From Bacillota bacterium (lineage in GTDB: Bacteria; Bacillota; Clostridia; Christensenellales; UMGS416): a stretch of DNA of 64,000 nt. Shown here piece after piece: positions 1 through 9,361 of the stretch. Position 1 is the first letter of the stretch. Each line of letters opens with the position of its first letter. The notes beneath the pieces were generated by a model, which did no database searches, was not told the DNA's origin, and worked only from the letters and a program-made list of their open reading frames with translations. Both the position numbers and the translations under genes were made by a program. The stretch covers positions 62,001-126,000 of the forward strand of contig JAEWRW010000028.1 in the NCBI GenBank assembly GCA_023398815.1. Reading direction: 5' to 3'.

Positions 1-630
1 AGATTGGCGGCACTGGTACTGGCAGGATTCCTGCTCGCCGGTTGCGCAGCCACCGATGTGGTCAAGAAATACAGCAAGACATCCTTTGCGGCGATTGCCG
101 AGGCTTTTCCGGGTATTGTGGAGGATAAGGGCGATGCGTATGCGCTCTCGGTGGAGGGGGATCCTGTCCTGCGGGTCAGCAAGGATTACAGCGGGTCGCA
201 GGAGGATATCGTCATAGCCACGGCGCTGCAGCCTTTCACGGCGTCGGGGCTGGACACGGCCAAGCTCGGTGACGGCTATCGCGTGGATGGCGACAGACTG
301 CTTCTCACGGCGGACTATGGCGATGGCTCCGGTGCCAAGGAGACGGCAACCGATGCGTTGCTTGCGGCTGTGGATGCCAAGCGCACAGTGTTGAGCTATC
401 ACACGGCGCTCGATCACTACGGCATCGGCCTGCCCTCCGGCAAGTTTGAATACGCCAAGGACTATAAGACCAACGACAAGGACATCGTCTTCGCCCTGTA
501 TGCCGACCCCCTTGCCGAAGCGGGTGCGGACGTGAAGAATATTGATGGTTGGACCTATGTGGAGATGAAGGGGGAGGACGGCACGGTCACCAATGTGCTG
601 CTCAAGCCCTATGACCTGACGAACGACTGA
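1..630 (+). CDS. Lipoprotein, 5' end cut by window edge
   Basis: The reading frame is open from the first base, so the true start lies upstream. What remains is the hydrophobic end of a signal peptide finishing in a lipobox (L-A-G-C; Cys encoded at 43-45), so the product is probably a lipid-anchored surface protein. The mature part of about 195 residues is acidic and soluble, rich in Asp, Gly and Lys, with no domain I recognise. A TTG at position 4 could be read as a start but it sits inside the signal peptide and I see no ribosome binding site. It is followed after 30 bases by the metal-chaperone gene. Function unknown. Confidence 0.75.
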   Translation, partial: RLAALVLAGFLLAGCAATDVVKKYSKTSFAAIAEAFPGIVEDKGDAYALSVEGDPVLRVSKDYSGSQEDIVIATALQPFTASGLDTAKLGDGYRVDGDRLLLTADYGDGSGAKETATDALLAAVDAKRTVLSYHTALDHYGIGLPSGKFEYAKDYKTNDKDIVFALYADPLAEAGADVKNIDGWTYVEMKGEDGTVTNVLLKPYDLTND

Positions 631-660
631 AATACGGCTTTGGCCGAAAGGAGAATAAGG

Positions 661-870
661 ATGGCACATTTTGATTTGAACGTGAGCGGTATGTCCTGCC
701 AGCACTGTGTGGCACGGGTGAAGAAGGCCGTGAGCAAACTGGACGGCGTGACCAACGTGGAGGTGGACCTGGCCAGCGGCGCGGTCGCGGTGGACGCCGC
801 TGAAGGACGGGCGACCCGCGAGCAGGTCGCCGCGGCCATTGTGGACGCGGGGTACGATGTGAACGGCTGA
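661..870 (+). CDS. Heavy-metal-associated (CopZ-like) metallochaperone
   Basis: A 69-residue single HMA domain with the copper-binding motif G-M-S-C-Q-H-C at residues 10-16 and the usual beta-alpha-beta-beta-alpha-beta spacing. Proteins of this family carry Cu(I) in the cytosol and hand it to P-type ATPases or CsoR-type repressors. The ATG at 661 follows AAAGGAG at 649-655; an in-frame start at 640 would remove that site and add non-conserved residues. No copper ATPase lies beside it in this window, so the partner is elsewhere. The family assignment is firm; Cu rather than another soft metal is inference. Confidence 0.85.
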   Translation: MAHFDLNVSGMSCQHCVARVKKAVSKLDGVTNVEVDLASGAVAVDAAEGRATREQVAAAIVDAGYDVNG

Positions 871-936
871 CACAACGGCATGTGGCGGGGGATCCTCCGT
901 TGCGCAACAAAACGGAACCCTTCACAAAATTTTCGC

Positions 937-966
937 TTGACGAACGGCGTCCATCGGCAGTACAAT
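937..966 (+). promoter_or_regulatory. Sigma-A promoter of the trp operon
   Basis: TTGACG at 937-942 and TACAAT at 961-966 with an 18-bp spacer, just upstream of the T-box leader. Transcription would begin near 973. Confidence 0.65.
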
Positions 967-972
967 GCCAAC

Positions 973-1250
973 AACAACTGAATAAGCAAACTCTTGACGG
1001 AGAGAAAAGCCGGGTACGGCCTTGCAGAGAGTCGCAGGTGGTGGGATTGCGACAGGAAACGGCGTGGCTCATTGGGCTCCTGAAGGCGGAGAGAAAGCGG
1101 GAAACCGCAAGTAATGTCCGACGCGACGCCGGCGTGAACGGCGAGGGGTGTGTTGGCACCCTGATCGAGCGGACGTGGATTCACGTCAAGCAAGGTGGTA
1201 CCGCAGGTAACAAGACCTGTCCTTGAGAAGAGGACAGGTCTTTTCTTTTA
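973..1250 (+). promoter_or_regulatory. T-box riboswitch leader, probably tRNA-Trp responsive
   Basis: This leader fills most of the 400-base gap between the chaperone and trpE. The conserved T-box core AAGGTGGTACCGCAG is at 1192-1206, followed by an intrinsic terminator. Stem I is visible: AGCC (1008-1011) pairs GGCT (1075-1078), and GTCGC (1031-1035) pairs GCGAC (1049-1053) to form the distal arm. A TGG codon at 1065-1067 lies on the 3' side of the internal loop where a specifier should be, matching the tryptophan genes downstream. Uncharged tRNA-Trp would stabilise the antiterminator and switch the operon on. The specifier position is by inspection, not by folding. Confidence 0.92.
1212..1250 (+). 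terminator. T-box-controlled intrinsic terminator
   Basis: A 12-bp stem (1212-1223 with 1231-1242) and a 7-base loop, followed by a T-rich tract. It competes with the T-box antiterminator, whose conserved core ends just upstream. Confidence 0.9.
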
Positions 1251-1271
1251 CCCCAATACAGGAGGTGCGTG

Positions 1272-2753
1272 ATGTTTTACCCAGCCTTTGAGACCGTGGA
1301 GACCCTGGCGCGGGAATATGACTACATCCCCGTGGCGCTGGACGTGATGGCCGACACCGAGACACCGGTCAGTGTGTTTATGCGCTACCAGGACACCAGC
1401 CCCTACTGCTTCCTGCTGGACAGCGTGGAGGGCGGTGAGAAGTGGGCGCGCTACTCGTTCATCGGCAAGGACCCGATCGTGACGATCCGCATCCGCGACA
1501 ATGTGGCCATGCTGCACCGGCGGGACGGCACCGCTGAGCGCATCACCGGTAACCCCTTCCGCATTGTCCAGGCGGTGCTCAGCCGCTACCGCAGCCCGCA
1601 CATTGAGGGCATGCCCCGGCTCTTTGGCGGGGCGGTAGGGTTCTTTGGCTACGACCTCGTGCGCAGTGTGGAGTCGCTGCCCTCGCCGCCGCCGGACGAC
1701 CGGAATCTCCCGGACTGCCACTTCATGGTGGTGGATGAGATGATCGCCTTTGACCACCTGAAACAGAAGCTGACGCTCATCGTCAACATGCCGACGGCCG
1801 GCGACCTAGCCCTCAACTACGAGCGGGCCTGTGAACGGCTCGAGACCAACCGCCGCGTACTGGAGAACGCCCGGCCCCGTACCGACCATCACATGCTGCG
1901 CCCGAGGCAGGGCGCGCCCACCGAACCCATCAGTAACGTGACCCGCGAACGCTACCAGGCAATGGTGGAGCGGGCAAAGGAGTACATCCGCAACGGTGAC
2001 ATCTTCCAGGTGGTGCTCTCCCAGCGTCTCAGCGTGGCAACCCAGGCCGACCCGCTGGATGTCTACCGGCTGCTGCGGGTGTCGAACCCGTCGCCCTACC
2101 TCTACTACCTGAAGTTCGATGACTATTCGATCGTCGGTGCCTCGCCCGAGATGCTGGTGCGCTGTGAGGACGGCGTGGTGGAAACCTGCCCCATCGCCGG
2201 CACCCGGCCCCGCGGCAAGACGCCCGAGGAGGACGACGCGCTGGAGACGGAACTTCTGGCCGACGAGAAGGAGCTGGCCGAGCACCGGATGCTCGTCGAT
2301 CTTGGACGCAACGACATCGGCAAGGTGTCGGAGTTCGGCTCCGTGCGGGTGACCGAGTACATGAAGGTCAAGCGCTTCTCCCGCGTCATGCACATCACCT
2401 CCACCGTGCAGGGGCAGCTGCGGAAGGGTCTCACCGCCTTCGACGCGCTCATGTCGGTACTGCCGGCGGGCACCCTCTCCGGCGCGCCCAAGATCCGCGC
2501 TATGGAGATCATCGACGAGCTGGAGCCCACCCGGCGCGGGCCCTACGGCGGGGCCATCGGCTACATCTCCTTCGACGGCAGTCTCGATAGCTGCATCACC
2601 ATCCGCACCATCGTCTTTGCCAACGGCGTGGCGACGGTGCAGGCAGGTGGCGGCATCGTGGCTGATTCGGTGGCCGAGACCGAGTACCAGGAGTCCATGA
2701 ACAAGGCCAGCGCGCCCCTGCGGGCCCTGGCGGAAGCGGAGGCGCTGCAATGA
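1272..2753 (+). CDS. trpE: Anthranilate synthase component I
   Basis: Converts chorismate and glutamine-derived ammonia to anthranilate, the first committed step of tryptophan synthesis, as a complex with TrpG. The 493-residue length is normal. Chorismate-binding-family signatures are present in the C-terminal half (FQVVLSQR, GTLSGAPK, and the GGG-I-V-A-D-S loop near the end). The N-terminal LLDS motif is a variant of the LLES tryptophan-binding motif used for feedback inhibition. The ATG at 1272 is preferred over GTG 1269 because GGAGGTG at 1261-1267 gives it workable spacing. It is the first gene after the T-box and its stop overlaps the trpG start. Confidence 0.97.
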   Translation: MFYPAFETVETLAREYDYIPVALDVMADTETPVSVFMRYQDTSPYCFLLDSVEGGEKWARYSFIGKDPIVTIRIRDNVAMLHRRDGTAERITGNPFRIVQAVLSRYRSPHIEGMPRLFGGAVGFFGYDLVRSVESLPSPPPDDRNLPDCHFMVVDEMIAFDHLKQKLTLIVNMPTAGDLALNYERACERLETNRRVLENARPRTDHHMLRPRQGAPTEPISNVTRERYQAMVERAKEYIRNGDIFQVVLSQRLSVATQADPLDVYRLLRVSNPSPYLYYLKFDDYSIVGASPEMLVRCEDGVVETCPIAGTRPRGKTPEEDDALETELLADEKELAEHRMLVDLGRNDIGKVSEFGSVRVTEYMKVKRFSRVMHITSTVQGQLRKGLTAFDALMSVLPAGTLSGAPKIRAMEIIDELEPTRRGPYGGAIGYISFDGSLDSCITIRTIVFANGVATVQAGGGIVADSVAETEYQESMNKASAPLRALAEAEALQ

Positions 2754-3352
2754 TCGTGCTCATCGACAACTACGATTCCTTCACCTACAACCTTTACCAG
2801 TATGCGGGCGAGATCAACCCCGACATCAAGGTGGTGCGCAACGACAAGGTGGATGTGGACGACATCCGGGCCATGGCCCCCAGCCACATCATTGTGTCGC
2901 CTGGCCCTGGCTTCCCGCAGGAGGCCGGCATCAGCATTGAGGTCATCCGCAAGCTTGGCCCCACGATCCCAACGCTCGGCATCTGCCTGGGGCACCAGGC
3001 CATTGGCGAGGCCTTCGGCGGTAAGGTGGTGCACGCCCCCTGCGGACCGGTGCATGGCAAAAAGAGCGACACCCACATCGCCACAGGCTGCCCGGTTTTT
3101 CTGGGCCTGCCGCCGGTCATGGGGGTGGGGCGCTACCACTCCCTGGTGGTGGAGCGAGAGAGCCTGCCCGATGATCTGCTCATCACCGCCGAGACCGGCG
3201 ACGGGCTCATCATGGGCCTGACACACCGCAATTACCCGATCTTCGGCATCCAGTTTCACCCCGAGTCGGTGTTGACCGACGGAGGCAAGCAGATCATCCG
3301 CAATTTCCTGGCCATTGGCCAGGGCGACGCAAAGGAGGCGCTTCCCGCATGA
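2750..3352 (+). CDS. trpG: Anthranilate synthase component II, glutamine amidotransferase
   Basis: A 200-residue class I glutamine amidotransferase that supplies ammonia to TrpE. The catalytic Cys79 is in GICLGHQ and the His170/Glu172 pair in HPES, giving a complete triad. It is a stand-alone TrpG, not fused to TrpD as in enterobacteria. Its ATG overlaps the trpE stop (ATGA) and its stop overlaps the trpD start. Some bacteria share one such subunit between tryptophan and folate synthesis; no pab genes are seen here, so that is undecided. Confidence 0.97.
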   Translation: MIVLIDNYDSFTYNLYQYAGEINPDIKVVRNDKVDVDDIRAMAPSHIIVSPGPGFPQEAGISIEVIRKLGPTIPTLGICLGHQAIGEAFGGKVVHAPCGPVHGKKSDTHIATGCPVFLGLPPVMGVGRYHSLVVERESLPDDLLITAETGDGLIMGLTHRNYPIFGIQFHPESVLTDGGKQIIRNFLAIGQGDAKEALPA

Positions 3353-4374
3353 TCCAGCAAGCCATTGCCAAGCTCACCGCCTTTCAGAACATCACCGCTG
3401 ACGAATCCGCCGCCGCCATGAACGAGATCATGTCCGGTGAGGCCACCACCGCCCAGATCGGGGCTTTCCTTGCCGCCATGCGCATGAAGGGAGAGACAAC
3501 CGAGGAAATCATCGGTTGCGCCCGCGTGATGCGCGAGAAGGCCCAGGCCCTTCGCCTGCCCACCGACGTGGTGGACATCGTGGGCACCGGCGGCGACGGC
3601 TCCAACACCTTCAACATCTCCACCTGCTCAGCCTTTGTGGTGGCAGCGGCTGGCATGCCGGTGGCCAAGCACGGCAACCGCTCCGTCTCCAGCAAGTGCG
3701 GCAGCGCCGACGTGTTGGAGAAGCTGGGCGGCAACATCAGCCTGCCCCCGGCCCAGGCGGCCCAATGCTTTGACCGCACGGGCCTCTGCTTCCTGTTTGC
3801 TCCGGTCTATCACCTTTCCATGAAGTACGCCGCCGCCCCCCGGCGGGAGCTGGGTGTCCGCACCATCTTCAACATCCTGGGCCCTCTGGCCAACCCGGCG
3901 GCGGCTTCCTATCAGCTACTGGGCGTGTACGATGCCAAGCTGGTGGAGCCGATGGCCACGGTGCTTATGAACCTGGGCGTGCGCAGCGCCATGACGGTCT
4001 TTGGCCACGACGGTCTCGATGAAATCTCCCTTTCCGCCCCCACAACGGTGTGCGAGGTGCGCAATGGCCGCATGAGCAGCTACATCCTGCACCCCGAGCA
4101 GTTCGGCATCCGCCCGGCCCCGCTCTCTGAGGTTGTGGGCGGCGACGCCGCACTCAACGCCCAGTATGTGCTGGCGGTGCTGCAGGGGCGGCATGGCCCC
4201 AAGCGGGACATCGTGCTCCTCAATGCCAGCGCGGCGCTCTACATCGCCGGGCGGGCGGCTACTCTGAAGGAAGGCGTGCGGTTGGCCGCCGATGCCATCG
4301 ATTCTGGAGCGGCCCTGCAGAAGCTGGAAGACTACAAGAGAGTGTCCAATGAGCTGGCGGAGGCGAGCGCATGA
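3349..4374 (+). CDS. trpD: Anthranilate phosphoribosyltransferase
   Basis: Transfers phosphoribose from PRPP to anthranilate. The 341-residue protein has the glycine-rich PRPP motif D-I-V-G-T-G-G-D-G and the following N-T-F-N-I-S-T, then K-H-G-N-R-S-V-S-S-K-C-G, all diagnostic. It overlaps trpG and trpC by 4 bases each, so it is translationally coupled in the operon. Confidence 0.97.
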   Translation: MIQQAIAKLTAFQNITADESAAAMNEIMSGEATTAQIGAFLAAMRMKGETTEEIIGCARVMREKAQALRLPTDVVDIVGTGGDGSNTFNISTCSAFVVAAAGMPVAKHGNRSVSSKCGSADVLEKLGGNISLPPAQAAQCFDRTGLCFLFAPVYHLSMKYAAAPRRELGVRTIFNILGPLANPAAASYQLLGVYDAKLVEPMATVLMNLGVRSAMTVFGHDGLDEISLSAPTTVCEVRNGRMSSYILHPEQFGIRPAPLSEVVGGDAALNAQYVLAVLQGRHGPKRDIVLLNASAALYIAGRAATLKEGVRLAADAIDSGAALQKLEDYKRVSNELAEASA

Positions 4375-5153
4375 TCCTCGACGACATCGTCGCCGCCAAG
4401 CGGCGCGACTTGGCAGAGGAAGAAGCGCGGGTGCCGTTGGCGATGTTGGCGCGGCAGGCCGCCGACGCGCCGCAGCCGCGGGGTTTTGCCGCGGCGCTGG
4501 CCCAGCCCGGCCTCTCGGTCATTGCGGAGGTCAAACGTGCTTCGCCCTCCAAGGGGCTCATCGCTGCCGACTTTGACCCCGTGGCGGTGGCAACAGACTA
4601 TGAGCGCGGCGGCGCGGCAGCCATCTCGGTGCTCACGGAGCGGCACTACTTCCAGGGCAGCGTGGAGGCCCTGCGGACGGTGCGGCAGGCTGTCACCCTG
4701 CCCATCCTGCGCAAGGACTTTATCGTAAGCGAGCGCCAGATCGTGGAAGCCCGTGCCATCGGTGCCGATGCCATTCTTTTGATCGCGGCAATCCTGGACG
4801 ATGCCACTATGGCTCGGTTCCATCGCTTGGCAAGTGATTTGGGACTCGCCTGCCTCTTCGAGGCTCACGACGGTGAGGAGATTCGCCGGGTGGCGGGCTG
4901 CGGGGCGCGCGTCATTGGCATCAACAACAGGAACCTGAAGACGATGACGACAGACCTCACCACCTTTGAGGCATTGCACCCCCTGCTGCCTGCTGGTGCG
5001 GTGGCTGTGGCCGAGAGCGGCATCCACAGCGCCGCCGACGCCCACCGCATGGCACAGGCCGGGGCTGACGCCATCCTTGTGGGGGAGTCGCTGATGCGGG
5101 CGGAGAACCGCGCCGCGCTGCTGGGCGGTTTCCGGGGCCGGGGCAATGGTTAA
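4371..5153 (+). CDS. trpC: Indole-3-glycerol-phosphate synthase
   Basis: Closes the indole ring of CdRP. A 260-residue TIM barrel with the conserved EVKRASPSKG segment, the LRKDF strand, and the NNRNL and AESGI motifs near the C-terminus. It is monofunctional, with trpF a separate overlapping gene. The start overlaps the trpD stop as ATGA. Confidence 0.96.
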   Translation: MILDDIVAAKRRDLAEEEARVPLAMLARQAADAPQPRGFAAALAQPGLSVIAEVKRASPSKGLIAADFDPVAVATDYERGGAAAISVLTERHYFQGSVEALRTVRQAVTLPILRKDFIVSERQIVEARAIGADAILLIAAILDDATMARFHRLASDLGLACLFEAHDGEEIRRVAGCGARVIGINNRNLKTMTTDLTTFEALHPLLPAGAVAVAESGIHSAADAHRMAQAGADAILVGESLMRAENRAALLGGFRGRGNG

Positions 5154-5765
5154 GGTCAAAGTTTGCGGCCTCACTCGGCCGGAGGATGTATCCGCCGTCA
5201 ATGAATGCCACCCCGATTGGGCCGGGTTTGTATTCGCACCCAGCCGGCGGCAGGTGACGGCGGAGCGGGCGGCAGCGCTCATCGCGGTACTGGCGCCGGG
5301 CATCGTGCCCGTCGGGGTGTTCGTGGATGTGCCGGTGGACGAGGTGGCACAGACTGCTCTGCAATGTGGCCTGGGTGCGGTGCAACTCCACGGGGGGGAG
5401 GATGGCGCGGCCCTCGCGGCCCTGCGGGCGCGGCTGCCAGGGAGCGTTGCCATCTGGAAGGCCGTGCGGGTGCGGGGCGGGGAGGACATCGCCCGCGCCG
5501 CCGCCTTAGGGGCAGACTTACTGCTGCTGGATGCCTGGTCGGCGGACGCGGCGGGTGGTACGGGGCAGGTGTTTGACTGGCGGCTGGCAGCCGGGCTCGA
5601 GGTGCCCTTCCTGCTGGCGGGCGGCCTGCACCCCGGCAATGTGGCCGAGGCCATCGCAGCGGTGCGGCCCTATGGCGTAGACGTGAGCTCGGGCGTGGAG
5701 AGCGACGGGCGGAAGGACAGGGAGAAGATCGTTGCCTTTGTGCAGCGGGCAAGGAGTGTGAACCC

Positions 5766-5769
<4 letters not shown>
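5146..5769 (+). CDS. trpF: Phosphoribosylanthranilate isomerase
   Basis: Amadori isomerisation of PRA to CdRP. A 207-residue TIM barrel beginning KVKVCGLTRPED, with the catalytic Cys in KVCG and the general-acid Asp in LLLDAWS. LAGGLHPGNV and the VDVSSGVES phosphate-binding end are both present. It overlaps trpC by 8 bases and trpB by 4. Confidence 0.96.
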
Positions 5770-6939
<1,170 letters not shown>

Positions 6940-6950
<11 letters not shown>

Positions 6951-7734
6951 AATCGACCAGATGTTTGAAGCCAAGGCCGCGGCGGGGGAGAAGGCTCTCA
7001 TCACCTTTGTGACCGCCGGCGACCCAACGATTGCCATGACAAAACGGCTGGTGCTGGAAATGGAAGAGGCCGGTGCCGATCTCATCGAGTTGGGCGTTCC
7101 ATACTCCGACCCCATCGCCGAGGGGCCGGTCATCCAGGCGGCCAATGTGCGCGCACTGCACAACGACGTGCGGATGGATACCCTCTTTGCCATGGTGGAG
7201 GACCTGCGGCGAGAGACCCAGGTTCCCCTGGTATTCCTGCTCTACTACAACTCTGTGCTGCAGTATGGGGTGGAGCGGTTCTTTGCGGCCTGCCGGTGCG
7301 CTGGGCTTGATGGTGCCATCATCCCCGACCTGCCGCTGGAGGAGGCCGACGAGCTGGCCGCTGCCGCCAAGGCACAGGAGGTTCGCTTCATCCGTCTGGT
7401 TGCGCCAACTTCCGGCGAGCGCATTGACGCCATTGCCGCCCAGGCGGAGGGGTTCCTGTACTGCGTGTCGTCCCTGGGCGTCACCGGTGTGAGGGACACG
7501 TTCCAGACCAACTTCGACGAGTACTTTGCTCATGTCAACCGCGCCAAACGCACCCCCACAGCCATTGGCTTTGGCGTCTCCACCCCCGAGCAGGTGCGGG
7601 CGCTACGTGGCTATGCCGACGCGGTCATCGTGGCGTCGGCCATCATCCGCCGCGCGGCTGCCGTGCCTGAGGAGGAGATGCCCGCCGTCGTCTCAGCCTT
7701 CGTGCGGGAGCTCAAAGCCGCACTGGTGGGTTAG
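6940..7734 (+). CDS. trpA: Tryptophan synthase alpha subunit
   Basis: Cleaves indole-3-glycerol phosphate to indole, which is channelled to TrpB. A 264-residue TIM barrel. The catalytic Glu is Glu50 in LIELGVPYSDP. The second catalytic acid, Asp60 in E. coli (LADGP), is Glu61 here (IAEGP); I believe this variant also occurs in other Firmicutes, so the enzyme is probably active. It overlaps trpB by 11 bases and is the last gene of the operon. Confidence 0.96.
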
Positions 7735-7751
7735 CGCAACAACGTCAGGCA

Positions 7752-7796
7752 CGCCTCACCCCTCTGCCGCATAGAATGGAGCAGGGGAGTGAGGCG
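7752..7796 (+). promoter_or_regulatory. GC-rich hairpin between trpA and sigK, covering the sigK ribosome binding site
   Basis: The arms 7752-7767 and 7781-7796 pair over 16 positions (14 Watson-Crick, one G-T, one mismatch) around a 13-base loop. No clean T-run follows, so as a terminator it would be imperfect. The 3' arm contains the AGGGGAG that should serve sigK, so it may instead mask translation. Both roles are inference. Confidence 0.6.
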
Positions 7797-7800
7797 TTTG

Positions 7801-8505
7801 ATGTTTTCGATTGAACTGCTGTTGCAAACCATGCGCGAGCTGCTCTTTCTCACCGGGTATCTGGAGAAGGGCAACTATTTCCCGCAGCCCCTGAAGCCGG
7901 AGGAGGAGGCCGCGTGCATCGAGCGGTACCTGAATGGCGACCCCGAGGCGCGCAACCGCCTGATTGAGTGCAACCTGCGTCTCGTGGTGCATGTGGCCAA
8001 GAAATATCGTGGCTGCGGCAAGGAGATGGACGATCTTGTGTCCACCGGCACCATCGGCCTCATCAAGGCCGTCAACACCTTCAACCACCGGAAGGGCACA
8101 CAACTGGCGACCTACGCGGCCAAGTGCATTGAGAACGAGATCCTCATGACGATCCGCTCGGCCAAGAAGAGCCGCAACGACGTCTCCATGCAGGAGCCCA
8201 TCGGCACCGACAAGGAGGGCAACGAGATCGCGTTGGCCGATCTCTTAGGCACCGGGCAGGATGATGTGGTGGACGAGGTGGAGCTCAAGATCCAACTGGA
8301 GAAACTTGATGACCTCATCGACCGGCTGCTCGATGACCGTGAACGGCAGGTCATCCTGTACCGTTACGGCATCCGCAACTGCCGCCGCATGACCCAACGC
8401 GAAATCGCCAAGCGCCTGGGGATTTCTCGTTCCTACGTGTCACGCATTGAAAAGAAAGCCATCGAGACCCTAAACAACGCCATGCCGGCTGGATTGATGC
8501 TGTGA
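7801..8505 (+). CDS. sigK: Sporulation sigma factor SigK-like
   Basis: A sigma-70-family factor of 234 residues that should direct late mother-cell transcription in sporulation. It has a short hydrophobic pro-sequence of about 20 residues (MFSIELLLQTMRELLFLTGY), as in pro-sigma-K, then region 2 (NLRLVVHVAKKY, LVSTGTIGLIKAVNTF, TYAAKCIENEILM) and region 4 ending in the HTH I-A-K-R-L-G-I-S-R-S-Y-V-S-R-I-E-K. The gene is intact, without the skin-type insertion of B. subtilis. The ATG at 7801 is chosen; GTG 7789 in the same frame is possible. SigE is the nearest alternative, but the pro-sequence and region 4 favour SigK. Confidence 0.88.
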   Translation: MFSIELLLQTMRELLFLTGYLEKGNYFPQPLKPEEEAACIERYLNGDPEARNRLIECNLRLVVHVAKKYRGCGKEMDDLVSTGTIGLIKAVNTFNHRKGTQLATYAAKCIENEILMTIRSAKKSRNDVSMQEPIGTDKEGNEIALADLLGTGQDDVVDEVELKIQLEKLDDLIDRLLDDRERQVILYRYGIRNCRRMTQREIAKRLGISRSYVSRIEKKAIETLNNAMPAGLML

Positions 8506-8520
8506 CGCAATGGAGAAGCC

Positions 8521-8550
8521 GTATATACCAACATGGAGAATGGTCTATAC
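8521..8550. repeat. Inverted repeat in the promoter region of the AAC(3)-like gene
   Basis: GTATATACCA (8521-8530) and TGGTCTATAC (8541-8550) are inverted with one mismatch and a 10-base spacer. The dyad lies upstream of a TATAAT at 8569-8574, so it could be an operator. Confidence 0.4.
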
Positions 8551-8602
8551 CAAAGGCAGGAAAGGACTTATAATGGTCGTATAACTAAGGCAGAGGGAAG
8601 TT

Positions 8603-9346
8603 ATGACAGACGGACGCGAACGGATAGCCGAAGACTTGCGCGCGCTGGGGGTACGCCCCGGCGGGCTTTTGCTTGTCCACTCCTCCTATAAATCGTTGGG
8701 GCCCGAGGCCGGCGGCCTGGAGGCCGTGCTTGTCGGCTTGCGCCTGGCCCTGGGGGGGGAGGGCACCCTGCTCTTCCCGGCGCTCTCTTACATGGCCGTC
8801 GGACGGGAGCAACCCGTTTTTGATGTGCAAACAACGCCTTCCTGCGTGGGTGCGCTGCCGGAGGCATTCCGCCGGTTGCCTGGCGTGGTGCGTAGTCTGC
8901 ACCCAACCCACTCGGTGTGCGCTCAGGGCCCTCGGGCGGGGGAGCTCACCAAGGGTCACGAGAAAGACAGTACCCCCTGCGGTGGTGAGTCGCCATTCCG
9001 TCGGCTGACGGAGTGGGGCGGGCAGATCCTGTTGCTTGGCTGCGGATTGCTTCCCAACACCACCATGCACACCATAGAGGAACTGGCCGATGCGCCGTAC
9101 CTCTTTGAGCCAGAACCGCTGGAATACACGTTGATTGGGTACGACGGCCGGGCACAGAAGGCCGTTCACCAGCGGCATAACCACTTCCCCCAACACTACG
9201 ATCGTGTGCGGGAGCCGCTGCTGGGGCATGGCCTGCGGGAGGGTGCGGTGCTGCAGGCACAATGCCACCTCTTTGAGGCGGAGGCCCTGCGGGAATGCGC
9301 CCTCGGCATGTTAAAACAGAACCCTTATGCATTCTATAAGGACTAG
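8603..9346 (+). CDS. AAC(3)-family N-acetyltransferase
   Basis: A 247-residue member of the aminoglycoside 3-N-acetyltransferase fold family, which also includes YokD-type proteins of unknown substrate. Supporting segments are the N-terminal LRALGVRPGGLLLVHSSYKSLG, G-T-L-L-F-P-A-L-S, the H-P-T-H-S-V segment carrying the conserved His, and the LLLGCGLLPNTTMHTIEE strand. The acetyl donor is acetyl-CoA. The ATG follows GAGGGAAG. Whether it acts on an aminoglycoside is not shown by sequence; many chromosomal members give no resistance. Confidence 0.8.
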   Translation: MTDGRERIAEDLRALGVRPGGLLLVHSSYKSLGPEAGGLEAVLVGLRLALGGEGTLLFPALSYMAVGREQPVFDVQTTPSCVGALPEAFRRLPGVVRSLHPTHSVCAQGPRAGELTKGHEKDSTPCGGESPFRRLTEWGGQILLLGCGLLPNTTMHTIEELADAPYLFEPEPLEYTLIGYDGRAQKAVHQRHNHFPQHYDRVREPLLGHGLREGAVLQAQCHLFEAEALRECALGMLKQNPYAFYKD

Positions 9347-9361
9347 CAAAGGAGAAACGCC

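Noticed and set aside
882..1226. 114-codon frame between the metal chaperone and trpE
   Set aside because: It overlies the T-box leader, whose conserved core and terminator explain the sequence.
4332..5654. Long open frame (440 codons) antisense to trpC and trpF
   Set aside because: It is a high-GC shadow frame: no ribosome binding site, no recognisable motif, and it lies fully over well-identified genes.
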